Shown: positions 41,927 through 50,586 of the stretch, one piece after another
Numbering within the stretch: the first letter of the stretch is position 1
Layout of the letters: every line of letters starts with the position of its first letter
DNA from: Planotetraspora sp. A-T 1434
GTDB taxonomy: Bacteria > Actinomycetota > Actinomycetes > Streptosporangiales > Streptosporangiaceae
Direction: 5' to 3'
DNA: 64,000 nucleotides
NCBI RefSeq assembly: GCF_025420585.1
Contig: NZ_JAOEGB010000008.1
Span: 186,001-250,000 of the forward strand
Position numbers and translations under genes: made by a program
The notes under the pieces: generated by a model
Told to the model about the DNA's origin: nothing
Seen by the model: only the letters and a program-made list of their open reading frames with translations
The model's database searches: none

Positions 41927-43008
41927 GTCTGCGGGACTCCCTTCAAGGTTCCGACACCCAGCGAGCCGTCGTTCGCCGCAGTGGTGCTTGTGGTGTTCTC
42001 GGCGAGCCCCGCCGTCGCGGGCGCCCCCTCCTCGGCCGCGCTTCCGGCCGTGTCCTCCTCGGCGAGGCTCTTCAGCAGCGGGACGGACGGCACGAAGAAC
42101 AGCGATCCGGTGACCGGCCGGGAGAAGTCGAGGATCCGGTCGTAGTTGCCGGGAGGCCGGCCGACGAACATGTTGTCGAGCATCTTCTCGATCGTGGCCG
42201 GCGACTTCGCGTAGCCGATGAAGTAGGTGCCGAACTCGCCCTGGGTGACGTTGCCGAACGGCATGTTGTCACGGAGGATCCGCATCTCGCGGCCGTCCTC
42301 GGTGATCGTCGTGAGCGCGCTGTGCGCCCAGGTCGGCTTCACCGTGTCGTCCAGCTCGATGTTGGTCAGCTTGGTCCGTCCGATGACGTGCTCCTGCGCC
42401 TCCGTGGACAGGGAGTTCCACGCGGTCATGTCGTGCAGGTACTTCTGCACGATGACATAGCTGCTCCCCGCGAACGCCGGATCTTCCTCCCCGATCAGCA
42501 CGGCCTCGGGGACATCCCCTCCGGTCGGATTCTCCGTACCGTCCACGAAGCCGAGCAGGTCGCGGTCGTCGAAGTAGCGGAAGCCGTGGACCTCGTCGAC
42601 CCCGGACACGGCCCCGGAGATCCGGTCAAGGAGCTGGGAGGCGAGCTCGAAGCAGAGGTCCATCCGCTTGGCGCGCAGGTGGAACAGCAGGTCGCCGGGG
42701 GTCGACGGGGCGTGGTGGACGCCGTGGATCTCCCGGAACGGGTGCAGCTCGGCCGGGCGGGGGACCTCGAACAGCCGGTCCCAGGCGTCGGCTCCGAAGC
42801 CGACGACGCACGACAGCCGCGCTTCGATGTCGCGGAAGGACACCGACCGGACGAGCCCGGGAAGGTCGGCGCACAGGTCACGCACGGTCGCGCGACTGTC
42901 CTCGTCAGGGTTCACGGTCACGATGATGAAGATCGCGTTGCGGCTGAGCGGCGCGATGACGGCCTGCAGAGCCTGGTCGGGCGACGTGCCGACGCTGGGC
43001 AGGCTCAT
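41923..43008 (-). CDS. Dye-decolourising peroxidase, encapsulin cargo
   Basis: 361 residues. The DyP signature 'LLGFVDGTENPTGG' with the distal Asp lies near residue 153; the proximal His is probably in 'PTWAHSAL' near 227; the C-terminal region 'MPFGNVTQGEFGTYFIGYAK' is typical of DyP type B. The last 40 residues are Ala/Glu/Thr-rich and end in 'GSLGVGTLKGVPQT', matching the SLGIGSLKG-type cargo-loading peptide that binds inside encapsulin. It oxidises substrates with H2O2 using haem. First gene of the two-gene encapsulin operon. Confidence 0.95.
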   Translation of the reverse strand: MSLPSVGTSPDQALQAVIAPLSRNAIFIIVTVNPDEDSRATVRDLCADLPGLVRSVSFRDIEARLSCVVGFGADAWDRLFEVPRPAELHPFREIHGVHHAPSTPGDLLFHLRAKRMDLCFELASQLLDRISGAVSGVDEVHGFRYFDDRDLLGFVDGTENPTGGDVPEAVLIGEEDPAFAGSSYVIVQKYLHDMTAWNSLSTEAQEHVIGRTKLTNIELDDTVKPTWAHSALTTITEDGREMRILRDNMPFGNVTQGEFGTYFIGYAKSPATIEKMLDNMFVGRPPGNYDRILDFSRPVTGSLFFVPSVPLLKSLAEEDTAGSAAEEGAPATAGLAENTTSTTAANDGSLGVGTLKGVPQT

Positions 43009-43178
43009 GAGATCCCCCCTGTGAGATGCCGTGTGAGATGCCGTGTGAGATGCCGGCGGTGCTGCATCGCCGACCCTATCGTCACCAGGTTTTCGGCCTT
43101 TGGTCCGGTACGGAGTCCCTCATGGAGAAGGTCCGGTCTGGCGGTGTCCAGGGAGATTGCCACGGAGATCTGCCGGCG

Positions 43179-44003
43179 TCACCCAGCCGGATGGTCAGGC
43201 TCGGCGTCGTCCAGGGCGAAGCTCAGGTAGCGGTCGGACGAACGGCGAACCGCCTCGGCGCCGTCGGTGTCCACGATGTGCCGCCACCACGCTCCGTAAA
43301 CACGGCCGAAGGCGTACGGCTCCAGCAACGAGAGGGCGCGCCGGACGGTCCTCGGGCGCTCGGGAATGTAGTTCGGATAGCTGTACATGAAGCTGACCCA
43401 GCGGCGGTCCTTCACGACCTGGAAGATGTCCCCCGAGAACAGGGCGCCTTCCCGGCCGTCGCGCCAGTGCATCACCTGTCCGCCCGCGAAGTGCACCCCG
43501 GCGTTGATCAGGGTGAGGCCGTCCGCGATCTCCAGGGTGTCGCCCTCCCAGAACACGACCGAGTCGTCATGCCGCGCCACCCATTGCCGGTCGGCGGCGT
43601 GGATGTAGATCGGCGCGTCGAACGCGTGCGCCCAGTCGACCATGCTGCCGTAGAAGTGGGGGTGGCTGATCGCGATGGCCCGGATCCCGCCGAGCTCCCT
43701 GACCTGCCGGATCACGTCGTCGTCGAGGTGGGTGACCATGTCCCACAGGACGTTGCCCGACGGCGTGCGCACCAGCAGCGCCCGCTGGCCGATGGCGGTC
43801 GGAGGCTCCGTGCCGACGCCGACTACTCCCGGTCCCTCGTCCTCGATCCTGGCTCGGTGGCCGGCCTCGCGCAGCTCGTTGAGGGTCGTCCAGCGCTGAC
43901 CGTCCCAGCCGACGTACTGCCGCTCGTCCTCACATATCGGGCAGTTGTCGCGGCTTGCGCCGTACTGGACCCCGCATGTCACGCAGATGGGCAGATCGTT
44001 CAT
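43179..44003 (-). CDS. MBL-fold hydrolase with N-terminal zinc ribbon
   Basis: 274 residues from an ATG with GGGGGAAAG upstream. CVTCG and CPIC near residues 8-25 form a small zinc ribbon. The metallo-beta-lactamase region has 'AIAISHPHFYGSMVDWAHAF', a variant of HxHxDH ('HPHFYGS') in which the second His-Asp-His part is replaced, and 'GALFSGDIFQVV' for the later metal Asp. Some metal ligands thus differ from the standard set. Related stand-alone actinobacterial proteins are annotated as MBL hydrolases of unknown substrate. Confidence 0.75.
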   Translation of the reverse strand: MNDLPICVTCGVQYGASRDNCPICEDERQYVGWDGQRWTTLNELREAGHRARIEDEGPGVVGVGTEPPTAIGQRALLVRTPSGNVLWDMVTHLDDDVIRQVRELGGIRAIAISHPHFYGSMVDWAHAFDAPIYIHAADRQWVARHDDSVVFWEGDTLEIADGLTLINAGVHFAGGQVMHWRDGREGALFSGDIFQVVKDRRWVSFMYSYPNYIPERPRTVRRALSLLEPYAFGRVYGAWWRHIVDTDGAEAVRRSSDRYLSFALDDAEPDHPAG

Positions 44004-44171
44004 GCGTCTTTCCCCCTGACGTGGTTTTCCGGTGATCGTCAACAACCTATCAAGTTGACCAAGAACGGCTTGGGGAGACCATTACGGCCATGGCATTGTG
44101 TGCCTGACTTGTCACGCTATGTAATCACAAGGGCGACTGAGCCAGACCTACCCCGGCTCGAAGGAGTGACA

Positions 44172-45518
44172 ATGACGTTCACAGCCATGCAACCCACCTA
44201 CATGCCCGCCCCCGTGGGATACGCCGCTCAGCAGCAGTTCGCACCCCAGCATCAACCTCTCCAACCGCCGCTCTACGCCCAGCCGTTCGCTCAGTCATAC
44301 GGCCAGCCGCAGGTCGGCCAGCCGTACGCCCAGCAACCGGGACAGGCGTACGGCCAGCAGATTTCGCAGGTGCCGGGTCAGCAGCAGGTGTCGCCACTCG
44401 GGCAGGCGATCCAGCAGGAGGAGCAGATCCTGCCTCAGGAGCACCTGCTCAGCCCGCTGAGCTTCTGGAACAAGCTCGCGCGGTATGGCGTCAGGTATGG
44501 CGCTCCGGCCGTCAGGCAGATCCTGGACAACGTCCAGTGCCAGCACCAGCTTCAGCTCCAGCAGGCTCAGCAGTACGCCATGCAACTGCCGCAGCACCTC
44601 GTGCAGCAGTTGGGCATGCAGGTCCCGCAGTTGGTGGGTCAGCAGGCGATGGGCGCGCAGCCGGCGTTCCCGACCGCGGTGAACGATGTTCAGCAGGAGG
44701 AGCAGATCCTCCCGCAGGAGCACCTGGTGAGCCCGCTGACGTTCTGGGCCAAGATCGCTCGCCTTGGCGTCCGGTACGGCGCTCCGACCGCCCGCCAGAT
44801 CCTGGAGAACGTCCAGTACGTCCACCAGATCCAGCAGCAGGTCGCCCAGCAGATCCCGCAGCACGGCGGCCAGATCGGTCAGCAGTACGGTCAGCTCGGC
44901 CATCTGAACCACCTGGCCCAGCAGTACGGCCCGCAGCTCAACCACCTGGCTCAGCAGTATGGGCAGCAGGTTGGCCAGCTCGGGCAGGTCAACCACCTCG
45001 GGCAGCTCGGGCAGCTCGGGCAGCACGGGCAGCTCCAGCAACTGGGGCAGCTCGGCCAGATGTACGGCCCGCAGGTTGCCCAGGCGTACGGCCAGCACCC
45101 CGGTCAGGTCGGTCAGGTCGGTCAGGTCGGGCAGCTCGGTCAGATCGGCCAGCAGTACGGTCCGCAGCTCAACCACCTCAACCACCTCGCCCAGCTTGGG
45201 CAGCTCGGGCAGGCCAACCACCTTGGGCAAGTCGGCCAGATGTACGGCCCGCAGGTTGCCCAGGCGTACGGCCAGCACCCCGGCCAAGTCGGTCAGGTCG
45301 GTCAGGTCGGTCAGGTCGGGCAGCTCGGCCAGCAGCACGGTCCGCAGCTCGGTCTGCTGGGCCAGCTGTATGGCCAGCTCGGGCAGCAGTACGGCCAGCA
45401 GCCGTTCTCGGCCGCCCAGGGCCAGATGACCCAGCAGGTCGGCCAGGCCCACCAGCAGGCCCCGTATCAGCAGGCTGCCTATCAGCAGGCTCCGGTGCCG
45501 GCCGGCGCCGGGCTCTGA
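44172..45518 (+). CDS. Glutamine-rich repetitive protein with two conserved helical motifs
   Basis: 448 residues, about one quarter Gln; ATG with AAGGAG upstream. Residues 1-80 are Gln/Pro/Tyr-rich. Residues about 82-124 and 173-218 are two copies of one motif: 'EEQILPQEHLLSPLSFWNKL' and 'EEQILPQEHLVSPLTFWAKI', each followed by '(L/A)R-GVRYGAP-(A/T)-RQIL-NVQ'. From 230 on the chain is made of GQ-V/L/Q units with 'NHLAQQYGPQ' and a repeated block 'GQMYGPQVAQAYGQHPGQVG'. No signal peptide or membrane helix. Composition is prion-like. First gene of a three-gene set with a G/P-rich protein and a subtilase. Confidence 0.75.
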   Translation: MTFTAMQPTYMPAPVGYAAQQQFAPQHQPLQPPLYAQPFAQSYGQPQVGQPYAQQPGQAYGQQISQVPGQQQVSPLGQAIQQEEQILPQEHLLSPLSFWNKLARYGVRYGAPAVRQILDNVQCQHQLQLQQAQQYAMQLPQHLVQQLGMQVPQLVGQQAMGAQPAFPTAVNDVQQEEQILPQEHLVSPLTFWAKIARLGVRYGAPTARQILENVQYVHQIQQQVAQQIPQHGGQIGQQYGQLGHLNHLAQQYGPQLNHLAQQYGQQVGQLGQVNHLGQLGQLGQHGQLQQLGQLGQMYGPQVAQAYGQHPGQVGQVGQVGQLGQIGQQYGPQLNHLNHLAQLGQLGQANHLGQVGQMYGPQVAQAYGQHPGQVGQVGQVGQVGQLGQQHGPQLGLLGQLYGQLGQQYGQQPFSAAQGQMTQQVGQAHQQAPYQQAAYQQAPVPAGAGL

Positions 45519-45528
45519 GCGGAGGCGC

Positions 45529-46287
45529 GTGGTGGACCCGACGGGTGAGCGGCCACCGGGACCCGGTGCCATCCCGGACGGAGCCGGCGTGGACGCCAAT
45601 CCCGCCATGGGACCGGTGACCGGTCCGTCGGCTGGCCTGGCTGGCCTGGCTGGCGTGGCTGGCCCTGCGGTTGGCCTCGCGGTCAATCCGGCGCTCGGTC
45701 CGGCGCTCAATCCGGGGCTCAATCCGGGGCTCAATCCGGGGCTCGGTCCGGGGCTTGGTCCCGGGGCCGGCCTGGCGGGGAGTCCGGCGGCCGGCCCCGC
45801 GGTCGGCCTGATGGTGAGTCCGGCGGTCGGCCTGGCGGGCAGCCCGGCGATGGGCCCCACGATGGGCCCCACGATGGGCCCCACGATGGGCCCCACGATG
45901 GGACCGGCAATGGCAGCGGCGATGGGACCGGCGATGGGGCCGGTCCCCGGGCAGCCCGGGCAGCCCGGGCAGCCCGAGCAGCCCGGGCCGCTCGGCCCGC
46001 TGCAGGCGCAGTGCGCGGTGACCCTACAGCAGCTGTACGGCTGGCTGCAGGCGTCGCTCCCGCAGGCGCCGCGGATCGCCGGGGTCATCCCGCTGCTCGT
46101 CCAGGCGGTGCAGATGTACCGGATCGGCCGGCATGAGGAGTGCATGGCCCAGATCCAGTTCGTCCTGAGCATCGTCGACGGCGCCTGCGGCGGCGGTGAC
46201 AGCACGAGCGGCGACGCCAGGACGAGCACCGGCGGTGACGGCAACGGCGCCGTCAACGCCGGGCGGCCCAGCGGCCCACCACTGTGA
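45529..46287 (+). CDS. Proline/glycine-rich repeat protein with a conserved C-terminal domain
   Basis: 252 residues; tandem GTG codons at 45529 and 45532 after GGAGG, 10 bp past the previous stop. Residues 1-150 are built of short repeats: NPGL, GPGL, SPAVGLAG and four copies of MGPT, plus GQPGQPGQP. Residues about 155-222 are a non-repetitive helical domain with two Cys ('QAQCAVTLQQLYGWLQASLP', 'LVQAVQMYRIGRHEECMAQI'), then a Gly/Asp/Ser tail. No export signal. I do not recognise the domain. Tight spacing to the Gln-rich gene indicates one operon. Confidence 0.7.
   Translation: MVDPTGERPPGPGAIPDGAGVDANPAMGPVTGPSAGLAGLAGVAGPAVGLAVNPALGPALNPGLNPGLNPGLGPGLGPGAGLAGSPAAGPAVGLMVSPAVGLAGSPAMGPTMGPTMGPTMGPTMGPAMAAAMGPAMGPVPGQPGQPGQPEQPGPLGPLQAQCAVTLQQLYGWLQASLPQAPRIAGVIPLLVQAVQMYRIGRHEECMAQIQFVLSIVDGACGGGDSTSGDARTSTGGDGNGAVNAGRPSGPPL
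45856..45903 (+). repeat. 12-bp tandem repeat encoding Met-Gly-Pro-Thr
   Basis: Four copies of ATGGGCCCCACG in frame, the last one degenerating into ATGGGACCGGCA. Confidence 0.85.
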
Positions 46288-46503
46288 CTCGCTCACAGAG
46301 CGCCCGGACCGGTCGGTGGCCGGTCCGGGCCCCTGCCGTACTGATCGGAAGGATCGTAAGCGGAGGACGGCCCGGCGTTCGCCCCCTTGCCGCCGTTCGC
46401 CGGCGATGCTGTGGGCCGCCGGTGACGATTGAGCCCGATTCCTCGTCGAGCCTGCGGGCGCGGCCAGCGAGACCAGCGTGAGCTGGGGAGAGTCGAGACG
46501 GTA

Positions 46504-48876
46504 GTGACCAGCAACGAGAAGCCCAGGAACGAAACCGAGGAGCCCCGCACGCCCGCCCCCAACCGGGCGAGGCAGACACCGCGGCAGGGACCGCAGGTTG
46601 TGGAGCCCCGTCCTCGGCGCTACATGGTCGCGGCGCTGCCCGAGCCGTACCTCGCGGCCATTGGTGTGGGCGGGCCGGCTCTCGACGGGGGCGCCGTGCA
46701 CAGGCTGCTGGAGGACGACCCCGAGGTGCGCGTGCACCGCCTCATTCCGGCGCGGGCGGGGAACGGGTTCCCCGCCGTCGTGGTCGTGGACATGTCCGCC
46801 CAGCACGCGCTTGACCTGCGGCGACGCCTGCCCCAGGTGCACATCGAACGGGACCGGCTGCTCACCTGCACCGAAGTGCCCATGGCGCCCCGGAAGCGGC
46901 GGGCCGCGGCGGCCGTCCTGCCTGTGGGGCTCGAGAGCACCTTCACCTTCCTGGTCCGGGACGCCGAGGGCAAGCCGGTTCCGGCGGCGACCGTGTTCGT
47001 CACCGGGTACGGCTGGCCGGCCCAGGCCGTGACGGGAGCCGACGGCCGCGCGACGGTCACGATGGTGGGGGAGACGCCGGAGTCCATCGCCGGTGTGGTG
47101 GTCAAACCGCGCTCGGGCTACTGGAGTCGCAGGCTCGACCGGCCGGCCCTGTCGACGACCAGGGACAACCTGATCGAGCTCACGGAGCTGTCGGACACGT
47201 TCGAGGGCTTTCCCGGCCGGCAGGTCTTCGGCTGGGGTCAGCAGGCGATGAGCCTCGACCGGCTGCCTCCGACCTTCCGCGGCACCGGAGTCAAGATCGC
47301 CATCGTGGACTCGGGGACGGCCACGGACCATCCCGATCTGCTCGGCCGGGTGACGGCCGGAATCGATCTGGTGGGACGCAACCCTGACGGCTGGGCGGTG
47401 GACACGACCTCCCACGGCTCGCCCTGCGCGGGGATCATCAGCGGTGCGGACAACGGCCGGGGCGTCGTCGGTTTCGCAGTCGAGGCTGAGGTCCACGCCT
47501 GCAAGATCTTCCCTGGAGGCCGGTTCAGCGATCTCATCGAGGCGCTCGACTACTGCATCGAGCAGGCGATCGACATCGTGAACCTCAGCCTGGGAAGCAG
47601 GCGTCCCTCCCAGCTCGTCGCCGCCAAGATCGACCAGGCCCGCGACGCGGGGGTGGCCTGCGTCGTCGCCGCGGGCAACGACGGCGGTCCGGTCGGCTTC
47701 CCCGGCAACCTGCCGAGCGTCCTCACCGTGGCGGCCATCGGCAAGGCCGACGCCTTTCCGGTCGGTTCGTCGCACGCCGCGGAGATCCTGCGGCCATGGA
47801 CCGGTGAGGGATACTTCTCGGCCCGGTTCAGCTGCCATGGGCCCGAGGTCGACGTCTGCGCGCCCGGCGTGGCCGTGCTGTCCGCCGTTCCACCGGACTC
47901 CTACGCCGCCTTGGACGGCACGTCCATGGCCGCCCCGCACGTCTCCGGTCTGGCGGCCCTCGTGCTGGCGCACCATGGCGACTTCAGGAACGGCTACAGC
48001 GGGCGCGACGCCCGCCGGGTGGACCGCCTGTTCCAGATCATCAAGTCGAGCTGTATCGCTCTGGACCTGGGTGACCCGTACCGCACGGGAGCGGGCCTGC
48101 CGAACGCGGTGCTCGCCCTCGCGCCGGCGCTGGCGCACGTCGCGCCGCAAGCCGGTGAGGTGCAGGGTCTGCTCGGCCAGCTCACCGCCGAGATGCTCTG
48201 GGCCGGGCTGATCGTTCCGGCCGCGCATCCGGGGCAGGGGCAGGCCGCCGCGGGAGGGCAGTCCTCGGGTAGCGGCCCGATCAACGGACACGGTTACGCC
48301 TCTGGGAACGGCCCTGTCTCCGCGCACGGTTACGCCTCCGCACACGGCCCTGTCTCCGGGTACGGGGCTGCCTCGGGAAATGGGCCGGTCCTGGGAAACG
48401 GGCCCCTTCCCGGGGCCGAACCCGTGCCCGGGAGCGGCGTGGTGGGAGCCGCGAACGGCATGCTGATCGGGAACGTCACCGCGCCCCCCAACGGCATGAT
48501 TCCGGGGAATGGGGCGGTGGCCGGGCACAACATGGTGATCGGTGACGGCGTGATGATGGCGAACGGCGTGGTCCCCGGGTACGGCGTGGTCTTCCCGTAC
48601 GGCATGGCCGCCGGGCACGGCATGGGCTTTGAGTACGGTGTGCTCCCAGGACAGGGCATGGTCTCGGGGTACGGGATGGTTTCCGGGTACGGCCTGGCCG
48701 GTGGGCAGGGCATCGTGCAGCCGGGCGGAATGGTGCAGGCGGACGGCATGGTGCAGGCGGACGGCATGGTGGCCGGGAACGGCGTGCCGCCGGGAGGCCC
48801 GCTCGCCTGGCTCGCCGAGGAGATGCGCGCCGCCGGGCTCTTCATCGACCAACAGGGCACCGACCTGATCGACTGA
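46504..48876 (+). CDS. Subtilisin-like (S8) serine protease with long repetitive C-terminal tail
   Basis: 790 residues from GTG 46504 with GGGGAG upstream. No signal peptide is seen. A prodomain-like region and a small beta domain ('TFTFLVRDAEGKPVPAATVF') precede the subtilase core at about 255-560: Asp in 'VKIAIVDSGTATDHPDL', His in 'TSHGSPCAGIISG', oxyanion Asn in 'VVAAGNDGG' and Ser in 'LDGTSMAAPHVSGLAAL'. After 600 the chain consists of GNGxVxGxG-like units with many Met, ending in 'PLAWLAEEMRAAGLFIDQQG'. Probably an intracellular or non-classically placed protease acting on or with its two low-complexity neighbours. Confidence 0.85.
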   Translation: MTSNEKPRNETEEPRTPAPNRARQTPRQGPQVVEPRPRRYMVAALPEPYLAAIGVGGPALDGGAVHRLLEDDPEVRVHRLIPARAGNGFPAVVVVDMSAQHALDLRRRLPQVHIERDRLLTCTEVPMAPRKRRAAAAVLPVGLESTFTFLVRDAEGKPVPAATVFVTGYGWPAQAVTGADGRATVTMVGETPESIAGVVVKPRSGYWSRRLDRPALSTTRDNLIELTELSDTFEGFPGRQVFGWGQQAMSLDRLPPTFRGTGVKIAIVDSGTATDHPDLLGRVTAGIDLVGRNPDGWAVDTTSHGSPCAGIISGADNGRGVVGFAVEAEVHACKIFPGGRFSDLIEALDYCIEQAIDIVNLSLGSRRPSQLVAAKIDQARDAGVACVVAAGNDGGPVGFPGNLPSVLTVAAIGKADAFPVGSSHAAEILRPWTGEGYFSARFSCHGPEVDVCAPGVAVLSAVPPDSYAALDGTSMAAPHVSGLAALVLAHHGDFRNGYSGRDARRVDRLFQIIKSSCIALDLGDPYRTGAGLPNAVLALAPALAHVAPQAGEVQGLLGQLTAEMLWAGLIVPAAHPGQGQAAAGGQSSGSGPINGHGYASGNGPVSAHGYASAHGPVSGYGAASGNGPVLGNGPLPGAEPVPGSGVVGAANGMLIGNVTAPPNGMIPGNGAVAGHNMVIGDGVMMANGVVPGYGVVFPYGMAAGHGMGFEYGVLPGQGMVSGYGMVSGYGLAGGQGIVQPGGMVQADGMVQADGMVAGNGVPPGGPLAWLAEEMRAAGLFIDQQGTDLID

Positions 48877-48885
48877 AGGTCCGCC

Positions 48886-49854
48886 ATGGGCAGCGGACTG
48901 CCGGTGTACTCCCCGATGCTGGCGCAGCTCGGGACGATGCCGGAGCCCGATGATTGCTACGCCCACGAGATGAAGTGGGACGGCGTCAGGGCGCTGGCCT
49001 ACATCGAGGGCGGCAGGCTCCGGCTGATCTCCAGGAACGCCAAGGACATCACCGCGGCGTACCCGGAGACGCTCGGGCTCGCCAGAGCCGTGGGCGGCCA
49101 CGATCTCGTGCTCGACGGGGAGATCGTGGCGTTCGACGAGCGGGGCAGGCCGTCGTTCGAGGCGTTGCAGCCGCGGATGCACCAGCGGCACGAGGTGAAG
49201 ATCGCTCAGCTGATGACGACGGTGCCGGTTACTTTCCTGCTGTTCGACGTGCTGCACGTGAACGCGGCGTCCTCGATCGCCATGCCGTACACCGCTCGCC
49301 GCGGCCTCCTGGAGCAGCTCGTGGAGAGGGGAGCGCACTGGGACGTCCCGCCGTACTACCGGGACGGTGGCGTCCACGCCCTCGCCGAGTCGCGCCGGCT
49401 GGGCTTCGAGGGAGTGGTCGCCAAGCGGCTGACCTCGCCGTACCGGCCCGGCAGGCGGTCTCCGGACTGGGTGAAGGTCAAGAACTTCCGCACCCAGGAG
49501 GTCGTCGTGGGCGGCTGGAAACCCGGGGAGGGACGCCGCCGCGGCATGATCGGGTCGCTGCTCGTGGGCGTGTACGACCAGGGTCGCTTCCGCTACGCGG
49601 GGAGTGTCGGGACGGGATTCACCGAGGCGACCCTTCGCGACCTGGCCGAACGGCTCGCGTCGCTGGAGCGGGACACGCCGCCCTACGACGAGGAGCCGCC
49701 ACGAGAGGAGGCCCGGGGCGCGCACTGGGTGGAGCCCGTCCTCGTGGGCGAGGTCCAGTACGCCGAATGGACCGGCGAGCACCGGCTCCGCCATCCCTCG
49801 TGGCGGGGAATCCGCGAGGACAAGGCCCCGGAGGAGGTCACCCGTGAGGAGTGA
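48886..49854 (+). CDS. ATP-dependent DNA ligase (LigD/LigC type)
   Basis: 322 residues starting 10 bp after the protease stop, with GAAGG upstream. The nucleotidyl Lys is in motif I 'YAHEMKWDGVRAL'; motif III 'LVLDGEIVAFDERGRPSFE', motif IV 'LGFEGVVAKRL' and motif V 'PDWVKVKNF' follow, with an OB-fold from residue 205 ('QEVVVGGWKPGEGRRRG', 'YAGSVGTGF'). It has the size of the stand-alone LigC-like ligases or the ligase part of LigD. It seals nicks or breaks with ATP, probably in end-joining repair. No Ku or polymerase gene is nearby. Confidence 0.93.
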   Translation: MGSGLPVYSPMLAQLGTMPEPDDCYAHEMKWDGVRALAYIEGGRLRLISRNAKDITAAYPETLGLARAVGGHDLVLDGEIVAFDERGRPSFEALQPRMHQRHEVKIAQLMTTVPVTFLLFDVLHVNAASSIAMPYTARRGLLEQLVERGAHWDVPPYYRDGGVHALAESRRLGFEGVVAKRLTSPYRPGRRSPDWVKVKNFRTQEVVVGGWKPGEGRRRGMIGSLLVGVYDQGRFRYAGSVGTGFTEATLRDLAERLASLERDTPPYDEEPPREEARGAHWVEPVLVGEVQYAEWTGEHRLRHPSWRGIREDKAPEEVTREE

Positions 49855-49903
49855 CTTCTGGGACTCGTACGCGGTCTCCCCGGCCCCGCGCAGCGGTCAG
49901 CCG

Positions 49904-50041
49904 GAGCCCGGCGACTCGTCGCCACCGAGCCCGGCGACGTCAGTCCGAGCCTGGCGACGTCAGTCCGCGCCCGGCGACTTGTCACCCCCGAGCCCGGCCA
50001 CGTCAGCCCGAGCCAAAGATGTCAGCCCCAGCCCGGCGACC
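49904..50041. repeat. Imperfect 20-23-bp tandem repeats after the ligase gene
   Basis: Six to seven units of the type GAGCCCGGCGACGTCAGTCC begin at 49904, 49927, 49947, 49967, 49990, 50010 and 50030. Units alternate between GACGTCAGTCC and GACTTGTCACCCCC endings. Non-coding as far as visible; it may be a variable-number repeat. Confidence 0.7.
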
Positions 50042-50143
50042 GCGCTCCGAGTCTCACGACCCCCAGCCTGCCGGCTCACCCGCCCTCGGGGCCGGTCCGG
50101 GCGGCACGACCGGGGTCGTCTGCCGTCGATCGTGTCCCGGGGG

Positions 50144-50413
50144 TCAGTGCGTCTCGTACGCCGGTCCGGCCATCTGGGCGACGTCCTCCGCGCCGTCGCC
50201 GATCAGCTTGGCCGACATGTCGGAAAGAGCGCGCCCCGCCGCCAGTTCGTCGCCGATCTCCGGGACCGGCCGGTCAGACGGGTTCCGGCGGGCGTGGCCG
50301 ACGCTCTCGTGCCTCCTGCCCGCCCCCGTGTACAGCACGGCGGTCGCGGTGGTGACGTCGTCGTTGTCGTCCTCGTTGAGGAAGATCTCCACAGTCCATC
50401 GTTTGGTCTTCAT
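50144..50413 (-). CDS. DUF1876 domain protein
   Basis: 89 residues from an ATG with GGGAGG 8 nt upstream. 'KRWTVEIFLNEDDNDDVTTA', 'AVLYTGAGRRHESVGHARRN' and 'PEIGDELAAGRALSDMSAKL' are the dsRBD-like DUF1876 pattern. Members are induced in hypoxia or dormancy regulons of mycobacteria and are found next to universal stress proteins, as here. It is divergent from the USP gene, sharing the region with a DosR-box-like sequence. Confidence 0.9.
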   Translation of the reverse strand: MKTKRWTVEIFLNEDDNDDVTTATAVLYTGAGRRHESVGHARRNPSDRPVPEIGDELAAGRALSDMSAKLIGDGAEDVAQMAGPAYETH

Positions 50414-50524
50414 GACGAACACCTCCCGGCATCCAGCATCCCTCCGGCGATCGGGCCGCTGGAAGGGACTTTCGACCCGGTACGGCCTGCCGTAGGTAAG
50501 AGCCGCCTTTGGGCCGCGGAGCTC

Positions 50525-50539
50525 GGGACCTCCGGCCCT
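50525..50539. promoter_or_regulatory. Possible DosR-type box between DUF1876 and USP genes
   Basis: GGGACCTCCGGCCCT has the GGGAC-N-GTCCC-like spacing of DosR/DevR sites, with an imperfect right arm. Located 48 bp before the USP start in the divergent promoter region. Confidence 0.35.
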
Positions 50540-50586
50540 GGGAAACCCTTTCGGCGGCAAGGTCCCATGGGGAAAAGGAGGAAGCC

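Noticed and set aside
44295-46256. 653-codon minus-strand frame with Leu/Pro repeats
   Set aside because: Mirror image of the Gln- and Gly/Pro-rich repeats on the plus strand, which have good ribosome sites and tight spacing.
46024-49794. 1256-codon open frame on the minus strand
   Set aside because: It is antisense to the subtilase and ligase genes, His/Arg/Gly-rich with no motifs; caused by high GC in third positions of the real genes.
49855-50143. Coding frame through the 20-bp repeats after the ligase
   Set aside because: Unit length varies between 20 and 23 bp, so the frame shifts between units; composition is repeat-driven.
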